64,000 nucleotides of DNA from an uncultured Clostridia bacterium. GTDB lineage: Bacteria; Bacillota; Clostridia; Lachnospirales; CAG-274. The stretch is taken from NCBI GenBank assembly GCA_944381435.1, contig CALWLD010000004.1, positions 35,912 through 99,911 of the forward strand. Reading direction: 5' to 3'. The position numbers were made by a program, and so were the translations under genes. Positions 29,839 to 37,397 of this stretch are shown in pieces (position 1 is the first letter of the stretch; each line of letters begins with the position of its first letter). A model generated the notes under the pieces. The model saw nothing but the letters and a program-made list of their open reading frames with translations. It was not told the origin of the DNA and did no database searches.

Positions 29839-30477
29839 ATGGAGAAAAAAGTTTCTTTAGCTGTTATTAAAAGATTACCTCGTTATTATCGATTTTTAGG
29901 AGATTTATTAGATAATGGCATAACAAGGATATCATCTAAAGATTTAAGCTTAAAAATGAACTTGACTGCCTCACAAATAAGACAAGATTTAAACAACTTT
30001 GGCTGTTTTGGTCAACAAGGATACGGCTATAACGTTGAGCTTTTATTAAACGAAATAAAAGAAATATTAGGTCTTAACAAAACATATAACCTAGTTATAC
30101 TAGGAGCAGGTAAAATAGGTCAAGCTTTATTAAACTATAATAAGTTTGAAAAACGCGGTTTTAACTTTATCGGTATATTTGATATAGATAAAAATATAAT
30201 AGGCAGTGAGTTAAAAGGAATAAAAGTTCAAGATATAAATAATCTCAAGGCTTTTTCTAAAGAAAACCATATAGATATTGCTGTTATAGCAGTGCCTGTA
30301 GCTAACGCAACCGATTTATACGAAAATGTTGTAAGCTACGGTATAAAAGGTATATGGAACTTTTCTAACACAGAGCTTAAAGCAAAAGATGGTGTTATCA
30401 TAGAAAATGTTCATCTTACTGATAGCCTTATGACGCTAGCTTATAGGCTTAATTCTGGAGAGTTTGTGGAAGAGTAA
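29839..30477 (+). CDS. rex: redox-sensing transcriptional repressor Rex
   Basis: A 212-residue NADH-sensing repressor. The N-terminal winged helix (residues 1-80) contains SLAVIKRLPRYYRFL and the recognition region LTASQIRQDLNNFGCFGQQG. The Rossmann domain has the dinucleotide motif VILGAGKIGQAL at about residues 87-98, and a C-terminal helix closes the dimer. When the NADH/NAD+ ratio rises it leaves DNA, and in Clostridia this derepresses fermentation genes such as alcohol dehydrogenases. The start is set at 29839 because family members begin at MEKKVSLAVI; the longer frame from 29779 would start inside the promoter. Confidence 0.95.
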   Translation: MEKKVSLAVIKRLPRYYRFLGDLLDNGITRISSKDLSLKMNLTASQIRQDLNNFGCFGQQGYGYNVELLLNEIKEILGLNKTYNLVILGAGKIGQALLNYNKFEKRGFNFIGIFDIDKNIIGSELKGIKVQDINNLKAFSKENHIDIAVIAVPVANATDLYENVVSYGIKGIWNFSNTELKAKDGVIIENVHLTDSLMTLAYRLNSGEFVEE

Positions 30478-30517
30478 TCTATATTATAAAATATCCATAA
30501 TCTTTAAATATATAGTT

Positions 30518-30542
30518 AGGTTGTAGGCTTTTCCTACAACCT
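30518..30542 (+). terminator. intrinsic terminator after rex
   Basis: AGGTTGTAGG / CCTACAACCT with a 5-nt loop and a short TTTT tract. Confidence 0.82.
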
Positions 30543-30886
30543 TTTAAAATAATATTATTATTTTAATTTTTCTTAAAGTGTAAATCCCTTAAAACCTTGA
30601 TTTTTATAAAGCAATATATTATGCCCTGTATAACTCTTTATATAAAGCATAAAAATCAATTTTTTGAACACCTTGTGTTTAAAACCAGCTACTTCTAAAT
30701 AATCATAAAAATAAAACTGTATATTATTTTAATTGTGTTATAAAATAATATACAGTTTTATTTTTTATTTATCGTTTTATAAAAACAAGGATTTTTACTT
30801 TTACTTTTATATTTACTTTTATTTTATATTTGCATTTTAACTTTATTATTTTTTCTAAATATGTATTTATAAGACGATAAAATAAT
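30543..30886. other. non-coding gap with nested inverted repeats
   Basis: There is no coding frame with an SD. Contents: TTGATTTTTAT near 30598-30608 and its exact complement ATAAAAATCAA near 30650-30660; a 24-bp perfect stem at 30708-30764; then a pyrimidine-rich stretch of repeated TTACTTTTATTT units near 30795-30835. The large stem is the likely end of the agr operon. Confidence 0.6.
30708..30764. terminator. 24-bp perfect hairpin, probable agr operon terminator
   Basis: Left arm 30708-30731 and right arm 30741-30764 are perfectly complementary around a 9-nt loop. The arms begin AAAATAAAACTGTATATT, and a T tract follows on the plus strand while the A-rich arm gives one on the minus strand. 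It lies 123 bp beyond the agrB stop. Confidence 0.72.
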
Positions 30887-31450
30887 TTAATGTAATAACA
30901 TAAAATTTTTTATTTTGCCTAAAAATAGCATAATTGCATTACATATCAAAGAAATGCTTATACAAAAAGAAAATGTCATTTTATCAAACAATAAGCCTAT
31001 AAATAATATTATTAATATTATTATTAAATTTCTTATTGTCCTATTTCTGTACACTTTTATTTCTATATCATCTAAAGGTTTGTTTTTATCTTCAACTGGA
31101 GCTAACATCAAAATTACTAGGCTACCTGTTATAGCTAATATGCTTATAAGAAAAATATTTACATTTAGCTTTAAAATAAATAATACCACAATCATCATTA
31201 TAACAGAAAATATATAACACCTTAATTGCGTTTTTGCGTGATACCCTCCTGCATAAATCCTAATAGGTATATAAGTTAAAGTAAACAAAATAGCTTCAAA
31301 TAGCATATTAAAGATAAGGCCTATAAATATGACGGAAAATAAATTTAATATATATGCAAAGATTTGCTCTAATGCACAAATAAATAGCTCTTTTTCATCT
31401 TTTTGAACTAGCCCTTTATCAATAAAAACATTAATTATTTTTTCAGACAT
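30887..31450 (-). CDS. agrB: AgrB-type peptide-processing membrane protease
   Basis: A 187-residue integral membrane cysteine protease that cleaves AgrD and forms the thiolactone ring of the autoinducer. The signature RIYAGGYHAKTQLRC carries the catalytic pair H71 and C78, with the spacing of characterised AgrB proteins. Four to six membrane helices fit the family. It starts 8 bp after the agrD stop with no SD of its own, so translation is probably coupled to agrD. It is the last gene of the unit and is followed by the hairpin at 30708. Confidence 0.93.
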   Translation of the reverse strand: MSEKIINVFIDKGLVQKDEKELFICALEQIFAYILNLFSVIFIGLIFNMLFEAILFTLTYIPIRIYAGGYHAKTQLRCYIFSVIMMIVVLFILKLNVNIFLISILAITGSLVILMLAPVEDKNKPLDDIEIKVYRNRTIRNLIIILIILFIGLLFDKMTFSFCISISLICNAIMLFLGKIKNFMLLH

Positions 31451-31458
31451 ATTTTAAA

Positions 31459-31602
31459 TTAAAACTTTCTGTATTTTTTAGCATTTTCTGGTAATTTGTG
31501 TTGGTATGTAAAAGCAAAACAAGCAGAATTTACATTTAATACTGCTACTTTTTTTAATGAGTTAACTGTTGTTTGTAATGCGTATTCTTTAATGTTTTTC
31601 AT
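31459..31602 (-). CDS. agrD: AgrD-type cyclic autoinducer precursor peptide, 47 residues
   Basis: A short frame missed by length filters, starting at 31602 behind AAAGGTGGTG. Residues 1-20 form an amphipathic helix (MKNIKEYALQTTVNSLKKVA). The core NSACFAFTYQHKLPE has the same form as the C. perfringens AgrD core TSACLWFTHQPEEP. The tail NAKKYRKF is charged, as expected for the part removed by AgrB. By that analogy the mature signal is a five-residue thiolactone Cys-Phe-Ala-Phe-Thr, perhaps with a short N-terminal extension. Position between the kinase gene and agrB confirms the assignment. Confidence 0.92.
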   Translation of the reverse strand: MKNIKEYALQTTVNSLKKVAVLNVNSACFAFTYQHKLPENAKKYRKF

Positions 31603-31712
31603 AATTTCACCACCTTTATAAATTTATTATACATTAATTATATTTTATAATGTATAATATTTCAATAAGGTAAGGACAAACTGTAATTTTTAAAGGATAA
31701 AAAGTATATTTT

Positions 31713-32987
31713 CTAAATAAATAATAATATTTCAACTTGAAAAACATCTTCTTTATAATGATATATTAATTCTCCATTGTATTTCTGAATAAAATTATAA
31801 ATATTTTCCATTCCTATGCCGTGGTCAAAAGTGTTATTTTTAGTTGTAATAAGCTTGTTATTTTTAATTTTTAAGTTACCATCAAACCTATTTGATATAG
31901 TTATAAAAAGCTTGTTTAATTTATATTTTATTTCTATATTTATAAATCTGTCTTTTTCTACTTTTTCATTAGCCTCTATTGCATTTTGTATAAGATTCCC
32001 TAATATAGAAACTATATAAAACTCAGATATATTTATATCATAAGGAACGCTAGCAAAAGCCTCTATTTTTATACCCTTATTAAAGGCTTCATTTAATTTA
32101 AAATTAACTATATTATCTATGTTGTAGTTTCCTGTTTCTATAAATTTTTTATTACTATCTTGATGCAATTTAAAAATATCATCTATATAGCATTTAACTT
32201 TTTCATATTCTTTGTTATCTGTAAGCTGTTTAACGTGTATTAAATGGTATTTAAAGTCGTGATTAAATTTTCTTGTTATATCAATATATTTTTTAGTATT
32301 TTTAAATTGCTCTTCATATAATTTGTTATCTTTTTCCAATATTTTATTTTTCATATCTTTTTCTAAAGATTCAAAAATAAAGTTATATAAAAGATAAATG
32401 CTTATGTTCATAACTAATAATATACATATAAAAATTGTATAATATGTTAATTTATAATTAGCCGTATTAATAAATATGTTGTTTAATGTAATACTAGATA
32501 TTGGTATTAAAACTAAGGAAAACCATATTTTATTACTTAAAAAATCTACCTTATTTACTACTTTTAACAATTTCATAAAATTTAAACCTATAATACAGCA
32601 TATATTTTCTATTATAAATGGTAATATTGAATTATACTGAATTGTACTTGATGTAGAGATACCTATCTGCCCTATTATTAATGCAACCAAAGCATTTATA
32701 ACATATAGCACAAAATATAAATTAAATAACAAAAGTATTTTATGCTTTATTGTTATTTCATAATTAAATAAGATTAAGAAAAGCAAGAAAATATTAAATG
32801 TTATTATAACACTAGATTTAAAAGATAGTATATATAAAAATGAAATGATAAGATAATAACAAACATAAGAAAATATCTCTAAATACTTATTATTTATTTT
32901 ATCATATAAAATATTATGTATACTTCTATAGACTAAAAATACGTTTAACCCATTAAATAGCATATAAATTAAATAATAATTATTCAT
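31713..32987 (-). CDS. AgrC-like sensor histidine kinase (HPK10/GHKL type)
   Basis: A 424-residue receptor kinase. The first about 205 residues hold six to seven membrane helices, which form the peptide receptor. A coiled coil leads to the phospho-acceptor His H243 in FNHDFKYHLIH, the typical H-box of AgrC-class kinases. The GHKL ATPase has its N box in LGNLIQNAIEANEK and G box in DHGIGMENI. Its ATG overlaps the stop of the response regulator (TAATG), so the two are coupled. The likely ligand is the peptide encoded 110 bp downstream at 31459-31602. Confidence 0.9.
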   Translation of the reverse strand: MNNYYLIYMLFNGLNVFLVYRSIHNILYDKINNKYLEIFSYVCYYLIISFLYILSFKSSVIITFNIFLLFLILFNYEITIKHKILLLFNLYFVLYVINALVALIIGQIGISTSSTIQYNSILPFIIENICCIIGLNFMKLLKVVNKVDFLSNKIWFSLVLIPISSITLNNIFINTANYKLTYYTIFICILLVMNISIYLLYNFIFESLEKDMKNKILEKDNKLYEEQFKNTKKYIDITRKFNHDFKYHLIHVKQLTDNKEYEKVKCYIDDIFKLHQDSNKKFIETGNYNIDNIVNFKLNEAFNKGIKIEAFASVPYDINISEFYIVSILGNLIQNAIEANEKVEKDRFINIEIKYKLNKLFITISNRFDGNLKIKNNKLITTKNNTFDHGIGMENIYNFIQKYNGELIYHYKEDVFQVEILLFI

Positions 32988-33703
32988 TATAAATACCTTT
33001 CATAATTTAAAATCATTTGTTTTACATATTTAATCTTATCTCTGCTAATTGGTATTTCTTGGTTATTAACTAAAATAATTGTGTTTTTTTCTATTTTAGT
33101 TATATATTCTATATTAACAATAAAGCTTTTATGCTGTTGTATAAAAGTTTTAGAATTAATGTTATTCATAACTTGTTTTAATGTAGAATAAAACTTATCT
33201 TCTTTTCCATCAATAGTAACTATTTTTACAACATTTCTATAGCTTTCAAAATATACTATGTCATTTAATAAAACTTTATTTGTTTTTCCGTTAGAGTTAT
33301 ATATAAAATCTTTTTTAATAAAATTTAATAATTTTAAAACATTACTTATAGATTTTTCTACTTTTTCTATTTTAAATGGCTTAGATATAAAATCTGTAGG
33401 CATACTATCATAAGCAGATATTGCATAATGTTGGTGAGAAGATACATATATTATTTTTGTAGAATAATTATTAATATCATCTCTTAACTTTTTACCTATA
33501 TCTATGCCTAATATCCCATCTAACTCTACATCTAAAAATATAATGTCAAATATTTCGTTTTTCATATTTTTTTCTAATTCTTGCCCACTATTAAAAGTTT
33601 TTATATTAAACTGGTATCCATTTGTCTTTCCATAATTTAATATTATATCTTTTAATTGTTTTATAATATCAATATTATCATCACATATTGCTATTCTTAT
33701 CAT
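32987..33703 (-). CDS. AgrA-like LytTR response regulator
   Basis: A 238-residue response regulator. The receiver domain (1-120) has acidic residues DD near 8-9, phospho-acceptor D58 in IIFLDVELDG and the conserved Lys in ISKPFK. The DNA-binding LytTR domain occupies about 135-238 (DIVYFESYRNVVKI, TFIQQHKSFIVN). Such regulators bind direct repeats; I looked upstream and found no convincing pair. It is the first gene of the unit, so signalling proteins are made before the peptide genes. In S. aureus the order is different (B-D-C-A). Confidence 0.9.
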   Translation of the reverse strand: MIRIAICDDNIDIIKQLKDIILNYGKTNGYQFNIKTFNSGQELEKNMKNEIFDIIFLDVELDGILGIDIGKKLRDDINNYSTKIIYVSSHQHYAISAYDSMPTDFISKPFKIEKVEKSISNVLKLLNFIKKDFIYNSNGKTNKVLLNDIVYFESYRNVVKIVTIDGKEDKFYSTLKQVMNNINSKTFIQQHKSFIVNIEYITKIEKNTIILVNNQEIPISRDKIKYVKQMILNYERYL

Positions 33704-33743
33704 ATTACATACCTATACCCTTATCTCATACTTAAACGTATAT

Positions 33744-33772
33744 ATTATATAACATATTACATTTTTTTACAA
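33744..33772 (-). promoter_or_regulatory. sigma-A-type promoter of the agr-like operon
   Basis: On the minus strand TTGTAA (33772-33767), a 17-bp spacer and TATAAT (33749-33744), with transcription expected from about 33737. The rest of 33704-33972 is almost pure A+T with no frame or other element that I can support. Confidence 0.6.
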
Positions 33773-33972
33773 TATTATAGAAGATTTATAATATATATAA
33801 CATTTAATATTATTATAAAATCACTATTTATATATAATATTTTTTAAGTTTATTATAAATCTATTATCTTTCCTACCTTAAATATAATTATAATATTTTT
33901 TATGAAATAAATCAAATTAAAAATACAATAATGTATGTATAAATTTATAACTATTTTTATCTATGTTATAAA

Positions 33973-34004
33973 AAAGGCTATAGATATAAATATCTATAGC
34001 CTTT
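33973..34004 (-). terminator. terminator after the thioesterase
   Basis: AAAGGCTATAGATA / TATCTATAGCCTTT with a 4-nt loop; another use of the GCTATAGAT stem family. Confidence 0.85.
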
Positions 34005-34013
34005 ATATTAAAT

Positions 34014-34424
34014 TTAATTTTTATAAGCTGAGTTTATAAGATTATAAAGTTCCAAATTATATTTTTTTAAGTTAATAAGTTTAAAATCTTTAGATACAAA
34101 AGGATGCTCTGTATATCCTATGTTTATAAGCTCTTCACCTTTAAATATTTTATATTCAAATTCTAGCTTAATAGGTGATACATTTTTTATATATGTATTT
34201 ATTTTTAGTTTATCTTCATATAAAGCAGGCTTTATATATTTACAACTAAGCTTGCTTAAAGGAAATAATACACCCATTTCCTCCACCTGTGTGTAAGAAA
34301 TACCTAAGCATTCTTTTATAAAGTTTGTCCTAGCCTCTTCATACCATATAGGATAAACTGAATGATGAGCAACTCCCATCTGGTCTGTTTCTTGATATCT
34401 AACAGTTACATAAGTTTCAAACAT
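34014..34424 (-). CDS. acyl-CoA thioesterase, 4HBT/YbgC-like
   Basis: A 136-residue hotdog-fold thioesterase. The active-site segment YQETDQMGVAHHSVYPIWYEEAR is the YbgC/FadM-type pattern, in which the Asp is catalytic. It should hydrolyse acyl-CoA or acyl-ACP; the chain specificity is unknown. Length is normal. It starts at 34424 behind AAAAGGGTGG, 26 bp after folT, so it may be read from the THF-controlled folT transcript. No folate link for such thioesterases is known to me, so the pairing may be accidental. Confidence 0.88.
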   Translation of the reverse strand: MFETYVTVRYQETDQMGVAHHSVYPIWYEEARTNFIKECLGISYTQVEEMGVLFPLSKLSCKYIKPALYEDKLKINTYIKNVSPIKLEFEYKIFKGEELINIGYTEHPFVSKDFKLINLKKYNLELYNLINSAYKN

Positions 34425-34450
34425 AAAACCACCCTTTTGTCCAAAAATTG

Positions 34451-35014
34451 TTATTTATCTAAATTTAATTGATAATATACTTTATTAATAAATTTTAAAA
34501 GCACATACATTATAAAGCAATGTATAGGTATTAAGATAAGCTCTTTAGATACTCTAGGTGGTAACAAAACCATAAATGCTTTTCCCACATAAATAGATGT
34601 CCATAATGTACCTAAAGATAAGTTTATAAATAAAGAAATAGTTATTTTACAAGCAACAATCCTATAGATTAAAGCCTTAATATTTTCTATTTTATACATT
34701 TTTTTGTAAAGGAACATACCATAAAATAAACCACCTAAAAATGCATTTAAGGTATAGCCAGGAAAATATTCTCCTTTAGGGTTTATTACGTGTGTAAGAA
34801 CATCTGTAAGCCCTCCTAGTATGCTTGCTGGTATAGGTCCAAATAAAAAACCACAAATAGAATTTGCTATAAAAGAAAACGTAATAATGGTAAGATTACC
34901 TATTTTTATTGCCTGTGTATTTAATACTAACGATGTAGCTAATAAAAAACCACAAATAACAATAGTCTTTGTTTTCTTAAGCTCCAAAAAAGAATTTTTA
35001 AATAAGTTAAACAT
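34451..35014 (-). CDS. folT: folate ECF transporter substrate-binding subunit FolT
   Basis: A 187-residue S component with about six membrane helices. It carries the FolT-type segment GLTDVLTHVINPKGEYFPGYTLNAFLGG, which contributes to folate binding, and the helix-1 Ala-rich motif used to dock on the shared EcfT module. It imports folate together with the energising EcfA/A'/T complex encoded elsewhere. Control by a THF riboswitch directly upstream (35071-35167) fits folate salvage. The start at 35014 follows TAGGAGGTAA. Confidence 0.92.
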   Translation of the reverse strand: MFNLFKNSFLELKKTKTIVICGFLLATSLVLNTQAIKIGNLTIITFSFIANSICGFLFGPIPASILGGLTDVLTHVINPKGEYFPGYTLNAFLGGLFYGMFLYKKMYKIENIKALIYRIVACKITISLFINLSLGTLWTSIYVGKAFMVLLPPRVSKELILIPIHCFIMYVLLKFINKVYYQLNLDK

Positions 35015-35070
35015 AAATTACCTCCTAAAATGGTTGATAAAATATGCCACAAACATAGAAACCCTATGTT

Positions 35071-35167
35071 AGCAGCGGGATGCGGAAAATGTATCGCAAG
35101 AAAATCTTTTCGTATAATAAGCAACTCCCCGTCTTACTATCACTTAACGCACAAATTCCTACTCTGC
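35071..35167 (-). ncRNA. tetrahydrofolate (THF) riboswitch
   Basis: Read on the minus strand, the conserved blocks appear in order: GCAGAGTAGG, GCGTTAAGTG, GACGGGGAGTTG, ACGAAAAG and CCGCATCCCGCTGC. These match my memory of the folT-associated THF motif. A short hairpin (AACATAG / CTATGTT) and then the folT SD follow, so control is probably of SD access. Its promoter is at 35190-35219. Confidence 0.9.
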
Positions 35168-35189
35168 ATAAAAATTAAATTTACAATGT

Positions 35190-35219
35190 ATTATAACATA
35201 AAAATATATATGCTTACAA
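35190..35219 (-). promoter_or_regulatory. promoter of the THF riboswitch-folT transcript
   Basis: On the minus strand TTGTAA (35219-35214), an 18-bp spacer and TATAAT (35195-35190). The first base should fall near 35183, 16 bp before the aptamer. Confidence 0.65.
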
Positions 35220-35301
35220 GAAAAAATGATATAATTAATTAAAAAATCTAAAACTTTTTACATATCTATATCATCTATAAAGCATAAAGGAGGTTAAAGA
35301 T

Positions 35302-35778
35302 ATGATAAATACATATAACAAATTAGCTAATCATTTAATAGAAAATCAAGATAAATTTTATAGATTATCTTATACCTATGTTAGAAACAAAGATGACGCA
35401 TTAGATATTGTACAAAACGCAATGTTAAAAGCATTAGAAAAATATAAAGATATAAGAAATTTAGATGCTATAAACACTTGGTTTTATAAAATATTGGTTA
35501 ATGAAAATTTATTATACTTAAGAAAAAAGAAAAAAGAAATTTGTAAAGAAGATAATGAGCTAGATGCTGTATATTTAGAAAATTTTAATGAAAATATAGA
35601 TATTTATGAGAAATTAAAATTTTTACCTACAGAAACACAAACTATAATAATGCTCCATTATTTTGAAGATTTAACATTAGCAGAAATATCTAAAATAACT
35701 AATACAAATGTTAATACTATAAAGTCTAGGCTTTATACAGGTTTAAAAAAATTAAAAATAAAATTAGAGGAGGAATAG
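35302..35778 (+). CDS. ECF-type RNA polymerase sigma factor (SigV-like)
   Basis: A 158-residue extracytoplasmic-function sigma factor. Region 2 (residues about 15-75) contains YTYVRNKDDALDIVQNA, and region 4 (about 100-155) contains LAEISKITNTNVNTIKSRL, the helix-turn-helix for the -35 element. The adjoining gene is an RsiV-like anti-sigma factor 2 bp downstream, which is the usual sigV-rsiV arrangement. The start follows AAAGGAGG. A possible self-recognised promoter, AAAC-17-CATC, lies at 35251-35275. Confidence 0.92.
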   Translation: MINTYNKLANHLIENQDKFYRLSYTYVRNKDDALDIVQNAMLKALEKYKDIRNLDAINTWFYKILVNENLLYLRKKKKEICKEDNELDAVYLENFNENIDIYEKLKFLPTETQTIIMLHYFEDLTLAEISKITNTNVNTIKSRLYTGLKKLKIKLEEE

Positions 35779-35780
35779 CT

Positions 35781-36635
35781 ATGAAAAACTTAAAAAATGC
35801 CAAAAAAACTTATGAAAATATAGAAATACCAGAAGAATTAAAAAAATTCACTAAGGATATGATTAAAGAAAATAAACCAAAAAATAATTTTAAATATTTT
35901 TATGCCTCTGTTGCAAGCCTAGCATTGTTTTTTATAGTAGGTATTAACATAAGTGAAACTTTTGCAACAAGTTTTTCAAAAATACCAGTGATAGGTGAAA
36001 TAGTTTCTGTAATATCTATACACGGCAAAAAAATAGATGAAGATAAAACTATAACAACTGATAAACCAGTAATATCTTCTGAAAATAAAGATGTAGATGC
36101 TATCACAAATAAAGTAAATGAAGAAATAGATGCTATTGTAAATGAATATACAAAAAATGCCGAACAACATATTAAAGAATATAAAGAGGCTTTTATAGCA
36201 ACAGGCGGAACAGAAGAAGAATTTAACGCAAAAGATATAAAAGTAGATGTAAGCTATGATGTAAAATCTGAAAGCAAAAACCATCTATCTCTTGTTTTAA
36301 ATGCAAATGAAAGTTGGGCTAATGCTTATAATATATCATATTTTTATAACATAGATTTAAACACAGGAAAAGATATAACATTACAAGATATTTTAGGAGA
36401 TGATTATATTAACATAGCTAATGCTAGCATAAAATCTCAAATAGAAGAAAGACTTAAAACAGATGAAAATGCAATGTTTTTTGGATATGGAGATAACGAA
36501 ATTGAAGGGTTTGCAACTATAATTGATGATACAAAATTTTATATAAATGAAAATGATAACCCTGTAATATACTTTGATAAATATGAAATAGCTCCAGGTT
36601 CTATGGGAGCAATAGAATTTGAAATAAAAAAATAA
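35781..36635 (+). CDS. RsiV-like anti-sigma factor (DUF3298/DUF4163)
   Basis: A 284-residue membrane protein. A short cytoplasmic sigma-binding part (1-38) is followed by one membrane helix (about 39-57) and an extracellular region. The last about 110 residues are the DUF3298 domain (ISYFYNIDLNTGKDITLQDI). In B. subtilis and C. difficile RsiV binds lysozyme, is cut by proteases and frees SigV, inducing lysozyme resistance. The same role is likely here but inferred. The SD GGAGGAATAG overlaps the end of the sigma gene. An IS200 element begins directly after its stop. Confidence 0.88.
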   Translation: MKNLKNAKKTYENIEIPEELKKFTKDMIKENKPKNNFKYFYASVASLALFFIVGINISETFATSFSKIPVIGEIVSVISIHGKKIDEDKTITTDKPVISSENKDVDAITNKVNEEIDAIVNEYTKNAEQHIKEYKEAFIATGGTEEEFNAKDIKVDVSYDVKSESKNHLSLVLNANESWANAYNISYFYNIDLNTGKDITLQDILGDDYINIANASIKSQIEERLKTDENAMFFGYGDNEIEGFATIIDDTKFYINENDNPVIYFDKYEIAPGSMGAIEFEIKK

Positions 36636-36768
36636 GTCAAGACCACCCGTTCAACGGGTGGCTTGCTCTAACCCTATAAGGGTATGTTGCTTGCTATGCC
36701 TAAAGGCATATTGAATAGATTTGCCAACCGCATTTTTTTCTCAAGCAACCCCTTAAGGGGTTTATTTT

Positions 36769-37236
36769 TTATGCTTTGGCATTCTTTTCACCCGTAAACG
36801 GGTCAATGTATTCCTTCAATGTCATTTGATCTGATACTATATCTTCTTGTAATTGATTTCTTATATATTCTTCTATTACTTTTTTATTTCTTCCTACTGT
36901 ATCTACATAATATCCTCTACAACAAAAATTTCTATTTCCATATTTATATTTTAAATTTGCGTGTCTATCAAATATCATAAGACTACTTTTTCCCTTTAAA
37001 TATCCCATAAAACTTGAAACACTCAATTTCGGTGGTATACTCACTAACATATGTATATGATCTTTGCAAGCTTCTGCTTCTATTATTTCAACACCTTTTT
37101 GTTCACATAATTTTCTTAATATTTTTCCTATATCTTCTTTTATTTTTCCATATATTACTTGCCTCCTATATTTTGGTGCGAATACTATGTGATATTTGCA
37201 ATTCCACTTTGTATGTGCTAAACTATTATTATCCAT
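36769..37236 (-). CDS. tnpA: IS200-type Y1 transposase TnpA
   Basis: A 155-residue HUH single-strand transposase. The HUH motif is H60-I-H62 in CKDHIHMLV, and the catalytic tyrosine is Y124 in IEEYIRNQ. The opening HTKWNCKYHIVFAPKYRR is standard. Full length and all key residues are present, so the enzyme should be active. It excises and inserts single-stranded DNA at replication forks. The start at 37236 follows AAAGGAGGTATCC; that SD is complementary to a segment at 37292-37298, which would reduce translation from outside transcripts. Confidence 0.95.
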   Translation of the reverse strand: MDNNSLAHTKWNCKYHIVFAPKYRRQVIYGKIKEDIGKILRKLCEQKGVEIIEAEACKDHIHMLVSIPPKLSVSSFMGYLKGKSSLMIFDRHANLKYKYGNRNFCCRGYYVDTVGRNKKVIEEYIRNQLQEDIVSDQMTLKEYIDPFTGEKNAKA

Positions 37237-37243
37237 TTTGGAT

Positions 37244-37298
37244 ACCTCCTTTGTTTTTATATGGTCGGCAAACCCATATATATTTTACAATAGGAGGT
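37244..37298 (-). promoter_or_regulatory. SD-sequestering stem in the tnpA leader
   Basis: On the minus strand ACCTCCT (37298-37292) can pair with the SD AGGAGGT (37250-37244), closing over an inner hairpin TATATGG / CCATATA (37258-37264 / 37274-37280). This matches the known IS200 strategy of hiding tnpA translation from impinging transcripts. Confidence 0.75.
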
Positions 37299-37368
37299 TA
37301 TTTTTTTCTACTCATAGGCACAGCCTTTTTGGAACCACCTGTATAACAGGTGGTATTCTGTATACAAT

Positions 37369-37395
37369 AAAAGAGCAACTTAAAGTTGCTCTTTT
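37369..37395. terminator. bidirectional terminator right of the IS200 element
   Basis: AAAAGAGCAACT / AGTTGCTCTTTT with a TAA loop, 12 bp outside the element's last hairpin. Confidence 0.8.
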
Positions 37396-37397
37396 GA

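Larger units (their letters stand above)
36636..37357 (-). mobile_element. IS200/IS605-type insertion sequence, intact
   Basis: A single-gene element with subterminal hairpins instead of terminal inverted repeats. The hairpin near 36645-36665 is ACCACCCGTTCAACGGGTGG, and the one near 37334-37353 is ACCACCTGTATAACAGGTGG. Between them lies an intact tnpA. Several more short stems (ACCCTATAAGGGT, ATGCCTAAAGGCAT, AACCCCTTAAGGGGTT) fill the left flank. The exact cleavage sites cannot be fixed without an empty site. No tnpB is present, so it belongs to the IS200 group. Confidence 0.88.

Noticed and set aside
30790..30850. CRISPR-like or tandem repeat of TTACTTTTATTT units
   Set aside because: The units are short, imperfect and adjacent without spacers; simple A/T-rich sequence explains them.
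33704..33972. LytTR direct repeats upstream of the agr-like operon
   Set aside because: The region is almost pure A/T and I found no pair of 9-bp repeats at 12-13 bp spacing that stands above background.
34939..35124. 61-residue minus-strand frame overlapping folT and its leader
   Set aside because: It is out of frame with folT, lies over the riboswitch and has no SD.
35030..35242. 70-residue plus-strand frame over the THF riboswitch
   Set aside because: It has no SD and lies entirely over the aptamer and promoter of the opposite strand.
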